From Calocera cornea HHB12733 (lineage: Eukaryota > Basidiomycota > Dacrymycetes > Dacrymycetales > Dacrymycetaceae), in the NCBI GenBank assembly GCA_001632435.1, contig KV423953.1, positions 124,001 through 188,000 on the forward strand: a stretch of 64,000 nt of DNA. Reading direction: 5' to 3'. Position 1 is the first letter of the stretch. Each line of letters begins with the position of its first letter. Both the position numbers and the translations under genes were made by a program. The notes beneath the pieces were generated by a model, which saw nothing but the letters and a program-made list of their open reading frames with translations, searched no databases and was not told the origin of the DNA. Positions 32,413 to 45,026 of this stretch are shown one piece after another.

Positions 32413-34732
32413 GAGGTTTATGGTAAGCATTTTTCGTGTTAGATATGGCTCTGCACTGAGCATCTTATATTGCATGTCAGATGAGCGTAACCATGATAAA
32501 CGTATCGGAGGTTCACACGACTTCTACTGTGTATGCGGTAGGCGTGCCAATACATCGAAAGATAATCTCTGACGTCCTTCAGTCGTCTCAGAACTTTGAT
32601 CTGGGCTCATTGCTGCGCGATCTCTCTGGTGCCCTAGAGGCACAGCTAGAACCATTACTGTACAACGTTCAAGAGACCTTTGATCAGAATGGTAACGTGC
32701 CGTTATCTCTTTCACCTCGGATGCGGTCTCATGCAGTAACACAGTCTCACAAGCCGCATCACCTATGAGCCTCGTTGACACTCTGCCTTACGCCGAAGGG
32801 GTTTCCTTTCATTCCAAACGTGGTTGCGCTCCCGGTACACGAGAGAACCACCTCAGACGCCTGGATATCTACGATCAGCACATCCCAGTCTGCAGAACTC
32901 TTCTGGCTGGTCGACGTTGCTGGAAGCGGTAAAACGACTATCGCTCACAGTATCGGCAAGCTCGCCCGATATCGAGACCAGCTCGTGACTTCCTTCTTCT
33001 TCAACAAGCGGAATAGTCATCAGGTGACGCGCCAGTCGGTTTACCAGCACTATCGCGCGTGATCTTTGCGGTATGGATTCTTGAATAAAAGCAGCAATGA
33101 ACAAACTGCTCCAGAAGAATCCCTGGTTGGGGTCCGCCTCCGGCACCGCACAGTTCCAAGGATTGATTTTGGCGCCTTCAATCATGAGCCTGTATCCTCA
33201 GGACCGACCGATTGTGCTCGTCATCGACGGGCTGGATGAGAGTGACGACGAGGAGTGTGTCGATATCGTGGCTCAAGAGTTTCCCAAATTACCAGCAACA
33301 TTCCGCATCATTGTCACGTCTCGGCCACTGCCAGAGATCGAACATACCTTCGCCTTCGTTCCCGTGGTCCATCGGCACGCCATCCCAATCCGAGGCGTGG
33401 ATAATATCTGGGATGTGTGTCTTTATACTCGGCAACGACTGGACAAGATTGCAAAGGACCGCCACAACGCGTCGGCCGACTGGCCAGGCGTAGAGCTGAG
33501 AAATCAGCTGATCGAAAAAGCTGGAGGGCACTTTCTCTGGATTTACACGGCGGTAGAAATTCTCTCCCGGCACGTCAGTATAGACAATGCGCTGGTTGCA
33601 CTGTTGAACACTTCCGGCGGATCTAGTGTGGAGGTCACCATGGACGAGCTGTACACCATTCTGCTGGAGAAGTGCCCGTGGGACGACGACGAGTTTGCGG
33701 TAGGCTAGCAGCCATTCACGGACACCATGCTCGCCGCCAAAGAGCCAGCTTCGATCTCGGCAATCCACAGCCTACACAAGAATCCTGATACACCTGTTCG
33801 GACTACTGTATCCTTGAGTTTCTGGCGCCACTTCTTCTTGGCATGGACACGGACCACGGACCCCTCGAAGTGCTCCATGTAACGCTGCGGGACTTTATAG
33901 TCGATCGGTCCTCTCGTACCCCCCGAACAGAGAAATTTTACCTGAGCGACCACCTGCACAATGATGTGTTGGCCTGGCTTTGTCTGGAGAGCCTTAACAA
34001 AGACTTGAACGCGGATACTCCTGGACTGGAATTGTGGCGTAACCGGACTCCCTATACCGAGCTGAGCAGACTATCCAACGGAGAAATTCCAGACGGACTC
34101 TATTATGCGTGCCGCAACTGGTGCAGTCATGTGGTGAACGTCGAACGTCCCACATCGGACATGTTGGACGCTCTTTATGAATTCACCATACGGCACTGCA
34201 AGATGTGGATGGAAATTGCCCTCCCGATGCGGAAGCTCGGGCCAGTCGAACAGTGGTGGCTGTGGGTACACGTACGATTCGGCATTCCTGTTCTCGCCTC
34301 CGGCTGAATCACTCACCAGGATCTATGCAGGAACACATGCCGAAGGAAAAGGCGATGGCCTTGGAGAAGCCCGTATTTGGTCGGGAGTGGGAGCCAGAAC
34401 TCCTGAAATCCGACATGAGGATGGTGGACGTCATCCTTGAGGACGAAGCATTGCCGAGCGTCAGGTTCATGGGAATGTTCTGTGTAGAGCACCCGATGGT
34501 CCTCAAGTCAGGACCGCGGATGGACAGCCTGCTCACCAGGGCCTTGTCCACTGCGCGTACGGCGCTGAGACATCAGATCACCCACGACTATCAACGCGAT
34601 CGCGCGGCTAGAGAGGCGAGGGGCGGTGTGATACCGGAGGGCGAGGACGACTGGCGCAAGTACTTCTACAGGAACCATGCGGAGGGAAGCCTGCTGTTCA
34701 GAAACACGCTCATCACTCAGGGTAGAGCCTAG
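32405..34732 (+). pseudogene. NLR gene 3' portion, displaced and decayed
   Basis: Continuation of the NLR gene interrupted at 13,489. The exon resumes at 32405-32422, splices (gtaagc..gtcag) to 32481 and continues (MINVSEVHTTSTVYAV). The NACHT start SLVDTLPYAEGVSFH at 32764 is separated by a frameshift near 32,860 from WLVDVAGSGKTTIAHS. A second break near 33,040 loses the stretch before LLQKNPWLGSASGTAQF. Walker B (IVLVIDGLDE), FRIIVTSRP and the downstream winged-helix-like blocks follow. TAG at 33706-33708 and a frameshift near 33,800 break GYQQFMGT..VLEFLAPLL. The C-terminal block reads to 34,732 after an intron. At least four lesions exist, so the gene is dead. Its closest relative in the window is the relic at 8.2-9.5 kb. 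Confidence 0.8.
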
Positions 34733-34919
34733 CAGGGTGCAAAGAGTGGCCGGGAACCCTCTTCATGCGGTAAGGACTCGCGCCCAGCGGCACGGGCATA
34801 TGGGGCGGTAGAAGCTGATCGGGAGCCTTCGACTATGGATACGGCTGTATTCGTACAAGGTATATGTGTAGGGCATGATGGTACCTTGTGTACGAGCTGT
34901 AGTCAATGTGGCACGGTAC

Positions 34920-36265
34920 CGTCAGAGCTAGGGATGGCGGACGGTTTGGCCGTACCACAAGAGCTACCGCCCGTAGTCCGGTCGTGGAAGCGTGCGGACG
35001 CACCGTAGAGCTCTGCAAGCCGCAGCTGTCTGGTCGCGGGCGGCAAGCCCGCGCTCGCAGACCGAGCCGGCGTCCGCAGCGCTGACTCGTGCGCGGAGGA
35101 GCGCTGCCGACCCCTCGTGCAGGTGCTGACAAGCAACCCGTCCGGAAGCGCTGAAGCGGTGAGACCTTCTGTCGGACAGCCGCCGATCTCCCGGTCTGCA
35201 GAGGACAGTGATGCAGTCGCTCGACTGACAGAGACAGCAGCGGCGGCAGGACGCGCACCTCCGGCCCCGGCCCCGGCCCCGAGCTCTTTCCGCGGGATGG
35301 GATTTTGCCAGCGCAACAGTTCTGCTGGAAGCGGCGAGCGTGCGCTGGTGGATGCTGGATGCTGGATGCTGGATGCTGGAAGCTGGGTAGTCGGGACTGA
35401 CTGGGCGTGCTGACTGGCTGCCGGGTGCTGATTGCTGATTGCTGATTGCAGATGAACGATTGACCACCGGCCCACCGCTCAGGCAAAGGCGGTGATGAAT
35501 GATCCCGATCCTGATCCTGATCCCGATCCCGATCCTGATCGCCGTCGCTCCCGCTCCCGCTCCTGATACCGGGTCCGCTGTCACCGACTCGAGTGCAACG
35601 CCGACGGATGAGCGCCGATGCTGATGCTGATGGGCGAGATGATAATGTCCCGAAGGATCGAGCAGGATCGGGATCAGGAATGATCGCCAGGGCGGTGCGG
35701 GCCAAGTGCGAGTGCGCGCCAAGTGCGAGTGCGCGCCAAGTGCGAGTGCAAGGGCAAGTGCCAGTGCGCAAAGCTGGAGCCAAGCCCGAGCTTGCAGCTT
35801 CAAGATTGCAGCTGGCAGTGCAGTGCAGCTTGCGCAGCTTACCGAGCTTGCATGGGAAGGCGGTGCGGCCTGTCACTGTCACTGTCACTGTCACTGTCTC
35901 AGTGGACAACAGTGAGTGAGACCAAGTGGGCCGCCGGAGAGCGTGGGATGATCGGGGGTTCCTGAGCTGCAGAGCCGGGAAAGAGCGTGGAAGAGCGAGG
36001 AGGGGGGAGAGCTCCCGCGGAGAAGGAGCGCTGCGCCGGGCGACACGGGGGCAGTGGGTCTAATCGGCTACTTCAGTTCCCAGCGTCCTGGGAGCTGCGC
36101 TCCAGGGGCGAGAAGGGGCCAGAGCGCGCGTGTACCGGCTGGAGGGGGCGGCGCTGGTGTTCTTCAAGTGGGGACGGGGGGCGAAGGTGCGCGGATGTTG
36201 GGCTGGGTTCCCGTTGAGTGGGCACCGCGGTCACAGTGTTGTTGTGCTCGGCACGGGAGCTTGGC
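34920..36265 (-). repeat. large inverted repeat, left arm
   Basis: Read on the minus strand, this segment aligns over most of its length with 46,130-47,410 on the plus strand. Landmarks in the same order: the gcggtg-cccactcaa-gggaac / gcggtg-tccattcaa-tgggaat block, ctctggccccttctcgcccct, gctctttcccggctctg, gatcatcccacg, cgcaccgccctggcgatcatt, gacagcggacccggtatcag and catcaccgcctttgcctgag. It has accumulated many short tandem repeats. Similarity looks like roughly 70-80% by eye. I see no coding gene in it. Confidence 0.75.
35350..35899. repeat. cluster of microsatellites and minisatellites
   Basis: Within 550 bp: ggatgct x4 (35350-35380), ctgattg x3 (35428-35449), gatcctgatccc-type 6-mers (35500-35540), a 17-18-bp unit gcgccaagtgcgagtg repeated (35697-35750), and tcactg repeats (35873-35899). 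The other arm lacks most of these expansions. Confidence 0.85.
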
Positions 36266-37295
36266 CGGTGCATTCCGCAGCCCGCACCAGGATTCTTGAC
36301 AAGTACTCAAGTGACTGCGTGCTGCATGTACAGCACCGCCGAAGTGGACTGGTCGTCCGACCTCTGCAGATCCAGGGTTGTGCATGCGTGTGCGGGTCCA
36401 GGCAAGGCAAGGTAATCGACGAGCCTATCATCGGCGGATGGGCCGGGCGGTGCGTGTGAAAAACACTTTGGTTCGGAGTGACTGGGACTGTATTGAATGG
36501 AGGGATGGGCCCGGCGTGTCGTGATCCCGCATGAGCGCGCAGGAGCCAGGGAGCCAGATAAGCCCCCCGGACCCCTGACACCCCGTTCCCTCCTTCCTCG
36601 CTGGACCCCCGAGAGGGGGGCGGAAGCCCGCCGGTTGGGGGCTGTGCTGTCCCCCTTTCGCCAATCAGCAGGGGTCGCTGGGAGAGCCGGGGGCTATAGC
36701 CGGTTGCACTGGGCTGAAGGGGGAGGAAGGGGGGAAGAGAGGGGTCACAGGGGGGGTCAGGGGTCCCGGTGCGCTATCAGGGCGAAGGAGGCAGGCGACC
36801 TGGAGAGAGGGGAGCTGCTGCAGCTGATGGTGAGCTGCCGAGTGTGCGATCTGTCGACAGCGACCCAGGACGGACGGACGAGCGGGCTGACAGCGCCGTG
36901 CCTGGCCGGTGTTCCTTGTCTCGACCTTGACTGATCCACTCCCCACTCCCACTCCCACTCCCACTCGCACTCCCGCTCGCACCCCGCTCACAAAATAGTT
37001 CGACGCGCAAAGTTGAGTTATCGGCCAGCGAGAAACTCACCCGGCACCGTCCCTCCCTCCTCCCCCTCCCTCCAGCCTCGCCGCCCACTCCACCCCGCCC
37101 TGCTCCCCGCCGCCCCACACCGGGGCTTCATGTCCCCCTGCGCCTCCCATACGGCAACGAGCACGAGCACGAGCACGAGCCATCACAGCCATACCCCGCC
37201 CACACATCGCCCACGCCCCCGCCCTCACCGTCCTCACCGTCCAGCCGGCCGATAACCTCCCCCTCCTCGAGCCTATCAAACCATCGACAAGCAGC
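36266..37295. other. region upstream of OPT1, no gene seen
   Basis: Very GC-rich with ctcccactcccact repeats near 36,940-36,980 and gagcac x4 near 37,159-37,182. Long open frames on both strands reflect composition, not genes. Confidence 0.45.
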
Positions 37296-40200
37296 ATGCC
37301 GGCCGGGAACGCCTTCTCCCTCCCCCTCGCCCTCCCCCGGCCCGCCAACATCATCAACAACAACGCCAACACCACCTCGCCCGCACCCGCATCCCCGCTC
37401 CCGCCGTCCCCCACCGCCCCGCCCCTCCGCCCCTCGCCCCCCTCCTCCCGCTCACCAACAAGCTCCCTCCCCCTCCCAGTCCACCGCACCACCGCCACCC
37501 ACCCCACCCACCGCAGGCCGTTCGTCCGCGCCCCCTCCTCCCCCTCCCACTCCCCGCCCGCCTCGCTCGCCTACTCCGGCCCGCCCCCAGAGCGGACCTA
37601 CGCCTACGCCTACGCCGCCTCGGTCACCTCCGTCGCCTCCTCCTCGCGGTCCTTCGAGAGCGCCTCCGAGAGCGAGCGGGCGTCGTCCGACCCCGATGCC
37701 GACCTGGACCTCGACCAAAACCTCAGGAGGAGCAGGAGCGGCGCTTCGCGCCTCTCCCGCCTCTCCACCGGCTCGTCCTGGGACAACGATCCGGACTCGC
37801 ATCTGCAGCGGCCAGAGTCGGCCTACACCGGCACGCCCACGACGGCCGGCGCGCTGTCCTCCGCGCGCGGGCTGCTCTCCCCCTCCCCGCTCCCCCCGCC
37901 CTCCGTCTCCCACCTCCAGCAGCGAGCGCGCTCGCACTCCCCCGCGACCGCACCGCGCAGCTCCCTCGCCTCGGCCCACCTAAACGACCCGAACTACGTC
38001 CTCCCGCCCTCCCACCTCGGCCCTGGCCCCCTTCCCCCGCCCACACCCACAGCCAGGGCACTCGCGCTGATGGACATGGGCCTCTCCCCGCAGCTCGCTA
38101 CGACGCTCGCGCACGCCGATCAGGCGGACAAGGATCCAGAGCTCGAGCTGACGGACGTCGGCTCCGGCCTCGGGGAGGGCAAGCTCTCCTCCTCCGAGCC
38201 GGACGTGCTGGCCCTGCCCGTCGAGCTCGACTCGCTCGAGCTCGACCCCTCCTCCTCCTCCTACGACCTCGGCCTGTCCGGCCGGTCCCTCGGCGGCGAG
38301 CTCGACCCGAACTGGGACGCCGACAGCACCCAGTGGGAGGACGACTCGCCCTACGCCGAGGTGCGGGCGAGCGTGAGCAACACGGACGACCCGGGCATGC
38401 CGTGCAACACCTTCCGCGTCTGGCTCCTCGGCCTCTTCTTCACCGTCCTCATCTCCGGCGTGAACCAGTTCTTCTCCCTCCGATACCCCAGCATCCAGAT
38501 CACCAGCCTCCTCGCCCAGCTCCTGGCACTCCCGCTCGGCAAGATCATGGAGCGCGTGCTGAGCGCCCGCCGCTGGCGCTGCTGGGTGTACCGCTGGGGG
38601 AAGGGCTGGACCGTCGTCGAGTGGACGCTCAACCCGGGGCCGTTCAACATCAAGGAACATAGTGCGCCTCGTCTTGTGCTCTCCCTGCGCACGTACTCAT
38701 CCGTCGTTCTAGCGCTCATAAGCGTCATGGCTAACGTCGTCGCGGGAGGCGCGTACGCCACCGAGATCGTCGCGGCCCAGAGGACGTACTATGACCAGCA
38801 GTGGGATGTCGGGTACCAGCTGTGCCTCGTGTGCGTCGTCACCCCACCGCCGGTCCAAGGCGCGCGCTAACGCTCTCTCGCCCAGCATCTCCTCCCAGCT
38901 CATGGGCTTCTCCCTCGCGGGCATCTGCAGGCGCTTCCTCGTCTGGCCCGCGTCCATGATCTGGCCCCAGCAGCTCGTCTCCTGCGCAGTCCTCAACACG
39001 CTCCACTCGACCTGGGGCTTCCACGACGGGCTCATGTCGCGCTGGAAGTTCTTCTGGCTCTGCCTCGCAGGCGCCTTCACGTGGTACTGGGTCCCCGGCT
39101 ACCTCTTCACGGGCCTGTCAGCCTTCTCCTGGGTCTGCTGGGCAGCCCCGAACGCAGTCGTCCTCAACCAGCTGTTCGGCACGCAGACGGGCCTGGGAAT
39201 GGGAATACTCACATTCGACTGGAGCGAGATCGCGTACATCAACAACCCGCTCGTCAGCCCCTGGTGGGCCGAGGCCAACGTCCTCCTCGGACTCGTCGTG
39301 TGGTTCTGGATATTGACACCCATATGGTACTGTGAGTCCCCGTTCTTCCCTTCTCCTGCTACGGGTGTGGGTGTGGGCGCGCGCGCAGGGGAGCTGCACT
39401 GCACCCTTTTGGCCTGCGGAGCAGTCGGCGCATCGAGCTGACAGCGCGAGCAGACAAGAACGTGTTCTACACGGCGTACCTGCCCATGTCCACCGGCAAC
39501 GGGTACGACAACACCGCACAGATATACAACGTCACCCGCGTCATTGCCAACGGCGCGTTTAACGTCACGGCCTGTGAGTGCCTTCCTATCCCCCTCGCTC
39601 CCACGGCGACCGTGCATTCGTGCCGCTGGAGTCCTGATTGGGGTGCAATGGGGGGCGGATGTTGTGCAGGTGCTGACCGCTGGTCCAGATGAGGAGTACT
39701 CGCCCCTGTTCATCTCGGCTACGTTCGCGATGGACTACGCGGTCCAGTTCGCCACGCTTACGGGCACGATCGTGCATACCCTTCGTGCGTCTCCTTGCCC
39801 GGTCTCAAGAACGCACACTGATCATCCTCATCCTGCCAGTCTGGTACCGCGAGGACATTATCCGCCAGTTCCGCGCATCGTTGCGGGACGAGCCGGACGT
39901 GCACTCGCGCCTCATGAGCGCGTACCGCGAGGTGCCCTCCACATGGTACATCTGCATCGGCGTCCTCTCCCTCGCCCTCGGCATCCTCACCATCGAGCAC
40001 TGGGACACGCAGCTCCCCGTCTGGGCCTACTTCCTCTCCCTCGCCATCCCTATCGTATACGTCATCCCGCTCGGCATACTCCAGGCGATCACGAACCAGC
40101 AGATCGGCCTAAACGTCGTCACGGAGCTGATCGTCGGCTATGCGTTACCGGGCAAGCCCATCGCCATGATGATCTTCAAGACTTTCGGGTACATCACCAT

Positions 40201-41073
40201 GACCCAGGCGCTGAGCTTTGTGGGTGATCTCAAGTTCGGGCAGTGAGTGCTCTACCACAGCGCAAGAGGAATGCGGGGCTGATAGACCACCGCGCGCAGC
40301 TACATGAAGATCCCGCCCCGCGTCATGTTCATGGCGCAGACGATCGCCGCCTTTGTCGCCTGCTTCGTCGTCGTCTTTGTCCAGATATGGATGTTCGGCA
40401 ACATCGAGGGCCTGTGCATGCCCGGCCAGGTCGACGGATTCACCTGCCCGGCCATCCACGTCTTCGCCACCGCGAGCGTCTTCTTCGGCGGCGTCGGCCC
40501 GCAGAGGCTGTTTGGCCAACACGGGACGTACGGGCCCCTCGTCTGGTTCTTCCTCATCGGCGCCCTCTTGCCCATCCCGTTCTACTTCCTCGCGCGGCGG
40601 TACCCAACGAGCGTGAGTGTGCTGCTTCCTGGCGTTGGACGTCTGCTCACGGCCCCACAGTGGTTCCGCTATGTGAACATCCCGATCATCTTTGCCGGCA
40701 CGTCCTACATGCCCCCCGCGACCGGGATCAACTACTCCTCCTGGGGCCTCGTCGGTTTCATCTTCCAGTACGTGATCCGCCGCAAGCGCTTCATGTGGTG
40801 GTCCAGGTACAACTACATCCTCTCCGCCGCCCTCGACGGCGGCACCGTCCTCTCGGGCATCGTCATCTTCTTTTGTCTCTTCATGCCGTACGGCGCGAAA
40901 GGCCTCTCTTGGTGGTGCGTCCTGTGCATCTATATTAGGATTCGCGCTCATGAGCTTGCGCCAGGGGAAACAATATCAACTCACACACAGCGGACGGCCT
41001 CGGCACACCGCTCTACTCGCTCGGCGGGGAAAATCCAAAATTCTTCGGGCCAGCACCAGGGACCTGGTCGTAA
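37296..41073 (+). CDS. OPT-family oligopeptide transporter (OPT1)
   Basis: Predicted proton-coupled oligopeptide (tetra/pentapeptide) transporter of the plasma membrane. Nine exons: 37296-38661, 38713-38830, 38886-39331, 39454-39573, 39689-39784, 39840-40242, 40300-40612, 40661-40914 and 40965-41073 (1,074 aa), phases consistent. The core from about residue 360 carries OPT signatures NTFRVWLLGLFFTVL, SGVNQFF, NPGPFNIKEH, SVMANVV, TGLGMGILTFDWSEI, DEPDVHSRLM, ITNQQIGLNVVTELI, GYALPGKPIAMMIFK and YMKIPPRVMFMAQT, with about a dozen hydrophobic segments. It ends PGTWS. Unusual is a 360-residue cytosolic N-terminal extension rich in Ser, Pro and Ala, which the paralogue at 58.6 kb mostly lacks. 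Acidic DDSPYAEVRA marks the start of shared homology. Confidence 0.9.
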
Positions 41074-43147
41074 GCCTGGCCTGGATGGCAGCGGATGGGC
41101 AGCGCTAGTCCCGTTTTACTCGCGGCGTCGGAACGGTTCTGGCGCAAGTCCGAATGAGGAAGGATATGGGTGGCAGCGTCCGTTTTGGGACAGGCGCGTC
41201 TGATGGCCGCACGGGGCCGTCCCTCACCCTGCCGCCGGTCGCAAATGCGGAAGCCGAGCGACGGGTGGCAACGGCCCGTCACATATATGGAGCTGCGGGG
41301 CGTCGAGAGGTGTCCCAGCGCCATGGACGTGGCAATCCTCCCTTCGCCCTTTGCCACCATTCTTCCCCAGGATGGATGCTGGCTCCATGGCTCTGGGATG
41401 GCACGAATGGCGCTTCCGTCCAGGATCGCCAGATCGCGCAATCGTCTTCAGCTCCTTGCTCGAGCTGAGAGGCGTTCACACGCGCGACTCAAAGGGCAGA
41501 ATCTGTTTCAGCAAACCCGCTTCTGCCTCGAAAGGTCGCTATCCCATCGCCGAGTCACTGGCAAGTCGACACAACTGTCTCACCTCGAGCCCTGCCTACC
41601 GTTTCCGGTCCTCATGACGCCGCATCCTCATCTTCCCCATCCTCTGGCGCGCCCTTACGCACTTGCCGCCCATTGTGCTCCGATCTCTCTCGACTAATCT
41701 ATTCTCACAACGCACTTTGAATTTTGGGTGGACTTTGGTGTGTATGTACAGTACAAGGGGTATCTGTGATGCGCTCTAGCCTCCTATTGCTTCCGTCATC
41801 TCTTCCCTCCTCTTATCCGCATGTACAGTATACCCCTCGGCACAGTTGTTGTACTAATAGACGCGACGAACTCAATAAACGAATCTTCTCTTATTGTGCA
41901 ACCCGCTTCTTTTAGACAACCGCCGCGGATAGGCTGCTTCCAGGATGGTATTGAAACACGACAACCCGCCTCTTGCCCAGCGAGAGATTGTTCTCGGCAG
42001 AAGGGGACTTGTTACATCTCTTCCGCTCCTTCCGCTGCCCCCCCAAATTCAAAGCACAATGGGATGATGAAAAATGACACGACGCAAGTCTATCTTGATC
42101 AGGCTCAACGGAGCCGGATCTGCGCGTAGATACCGCACCGCATCCTTTGTAGGCAGGGTTTCTCCCTCATTTTGCAGCGAAAGGGTAGTTGTGCCGGTCC
42201 GCTGAAAGTGTGCTGTCCGCCAGCAGCGGCGTACGACCCTGCCAGGACCGTGGTGCCGGTTTCTACGCCGCTCTTTGCAGGCCTGCTTCGCCGTCGTTGA
42301 TGATGTGATGAAACGGCAGGCATGTCCGGGTGGATACAAATGGAAAAGTTGGCGGGTGCAATCCGGCTCTGAGCGTGCTTCTGGGCGCGCCGATGGCGGA
42401 TCGGGACTGCCAGGGACACAAACAAAACGGCTCGCTGGCCCTCTTCTATTGTCTGCCCTTCCCTTCCCAGAGCCGCCGTCGCCGTACCTGAATAGGAAGC
42501 GCCGCTTCTCAATGCCACTTACGCACAGCTTTGGGTCTTGCCTCACATGCCCCACCCGTGCATCTGGTCCTACCATCTTTGGCCCACTCCTCCAGTCGGT
42601 GTTATGGCCCTACTCGGCCGCGACAATGGGGCATAACACGTCCTCGTCTGTATGCCCAACTCGCATACGCACAACGCACCTCGCTCGCGTGGCAACGACC
42701 AACCTCGAGGCCCATTTGTCCTCCTGCTTAACACGCGCTCTACGCTGGGACTGATAGACGCCCCTCGTTGCTGCGCGTCAGTCACACTTCCCCCTTGATT
42801 TCCTCGACCTGCCAGCTGTGTACCCTTAACCCCGAGTCTCCCCAACCCGCGGTCTTGTCGCATCTGGCCCTAAAGCATCAACCTACAAAAGGAGCCAAGC
42901 GCCCCCCGGTCCGCCAGATCGGACAACAGAGGCGCTCTGACTCTGCTCTGCCCACCCACTGTATTGCCTACGTCATCATCATCAACCCTGGATTCCCGGG
43001 CCTTCTGACGACGGTCAAACAATAAAGGCCCGCGCGTCCTGCCAGCAACTTCGGCCATCTTCGTTTTATTGTTCTCCCCCATATCCCTCGTACCGCTGCA
43101 TTTGCTCTTCGTCTCTCCCCCTCTGTTCTCTACCATATCTGCCTGCT
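41074..43147. other. intergenic, about 2.1 kb, no gene seen
   Basis: Open frames are short and overlap on both strands. No splice-supported coding block or RNA gene recognised. Confidence 0.45.
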
Positions 43148-45026
43148 ATGCAGGACAGCGTCAGCCGTCTGAAGGATCTGTTCGTGGACAAGGCTGGGTC
43201 GCCGCTAGCGTTCTATCTACCTCCCCAATGCATTGACGATGCCGACCTTGTCTCCCTGGAGGAGGATCTTGCAGTGAGTAATGAGCATCTCGTGGTCGTT
43301 ATCGCTGCGCTGACTTACAGCAGGCTCATGGCGGAACGCTCTGTCGTAGCGTCTCAGACGCAGACATCATCCTCGCGGATCCCCGCCGCCTGGATGCTCT
43401 AGATGACACTCAGCCTCATCACGTTGTACTGGACAAGCGCTGGGTGGACATCTGCCTTGTAGCGAAGGGCGTCCTAGGCGCCGACACGAACTGGGCGAAT
43501 CAGGTACTCCGCCAGCGCGGGGACTGCTCTCAATCCAAGAGATACGATCGACCGTTGCTGAGGGTCTCGACATCTACGGAAAAGCTCACCCTCCCCTCGA
43601 TCCACGACCTCGGCTTATTGAAGGACGACGTGACTACCCAGGTCTCGTCCATACGTCGCTCTGGCGCTTCTTGCACGCAGACATCGGCCGTCTTGCAGAG
43701 TTGCTACGCCGCTCTCGACGATGCTTCCGGAAGACCGCCCAGCAGTGTCTATCGTGGCCAATCGCCCCGCTATGGTTCTCCCCGACTTCGCGAGGCATCC
43801 CCAGCATACGTCTCTGACGGATTTCCGAGGCCGGCTCGCAAACACGAGGCATCCAGGAGGGATGACTGGCGTTATCCTTCTTCTCCTCTGTATCGCCGAC
43901 CCTATGAGTATGCCGCGCCAGAGAGGTTGCAGCAAGGCCATCGCGGCTATAGGGATCCGGAATACCAGCGCGACGGGAGCAATGGCTTTGAATAGTAAGT
44001 ATCTGGGCATTAAAATCCGACCGGTTTCGTCTAACGGTTATTCCAGTGCGGGACGTCGCGAGCATGACCGGTCGCTGGAGGAGAGGGGTCGGATTGCACC
44101 TCCACGCTACCCCTCGCGCCATCCCGATCCCCTTCGCGAGGACAAGCACTTCGGCAGGGACCTTCATCGGCCAAAGGACGAGCTGTACTATGCCCAATTG
44201 CGCGATGATCGGTACTCGCCTCCCAACAAGCGGTCCCCCAGGTCCTATGCACATCTGCCGGAAAAGTACGCACATGAATCTCCCGGGCCATCGTGGTCGT
44301 CTTCCTCGCCGGAGGACAAAGCGTATCCAGAAACACCGGAGAAGAGTGTTCCCGCTCTGCATATAATACCATATCAGGACCCCAGCCGCTTGGACCCGTC
44401 GGAAAGGCCAAGCCCTAAGGTATATAGAGGAGGGTAAGTCTATGCTTCATAACCCATCACAATATCCTGATGTTTGCTGAAACCCTTAGCTATCCCGTCG
44501 AGTCCAAGGCCGTTGGTATGACGAAACCAACTTACATCATGTCGGATGGGAAGCCATGGCACGAAGAGCACCCCGAGCCGCCTCCCCCGCCGGAGGCACC
44601 GCCAGAGAAGGAAAAGTCAAAGCGCCGTATGTCTGATTTACTTCCGGTCGTGACTGCCACTCACTGCCACGTTTCAGACAAGCAATATTCAGAAGCGGAC
44701 GATTGGTTCATCGTGAACTACGCCAACTGGATCATGCGCAGAGAGCCAAAAATCGAGATGAAAGAGCTGTATGCGCGGATTCAAGAGAAGGTGCGTTAAC
44801 CTGTCTTCCCCGGCTGGAACAAGTCTAAAACGGATTGCAGATGATCTATCACACCTATCTCGCTCTCTATCTGCGAGTCAACAAGTCGAAACCCTACTTC
44901 CGCAGGTTGGGCATGGTCGAGAGAGCCTTGTCGCGACGCGTGCAAACCTCATCTGGCCGCAAGAAGAAGGCTCTCGACCCGGACCTCCTGCCACTGGGGA
45001 AGATGTCTCTGCTAGACAAATCGTAG
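43148..45026 (+). CDS. Rap1-like protein (BRCT plus Rap1-type Myb)
   Basis: Predicted nuclear DNA- or telomere-associated protein of the Rap1/TERF2IP type. Exons 43148-43273, 43321-43994, 44047-44433, 44490-44626, 44678-44790 and 44841-45026 (540 aa), phases consistent. Residues 1-115 form a BRCT-like domain (LFVDKAGSPLAFYL, HGGTLCRSVSDADIILADPR, VLDKRWVDICLVAKG). The middle is an Arg/Tyr/Pro-rich disordered region. A Rap1-type Myb domain follows near residue 440: YSEADDWFIVNYANWIMRRE, MKELYARIQEK, IYHTYLALYLR. A basic GRKKK stretch is C-terminal. In fungi Rap1 acts at telomeres and in transcription; whether this is the main Rap1 or a paralogue cannot be told here. The long disordered linker is the least certain part. 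Confidence 0.7.

Noticed and set aside
34833..35909. A 358-residue open frame on the minus strand
   Set aside because: It lies in the repeat arm, is made of microsatellite translations, and has no splice or family support.
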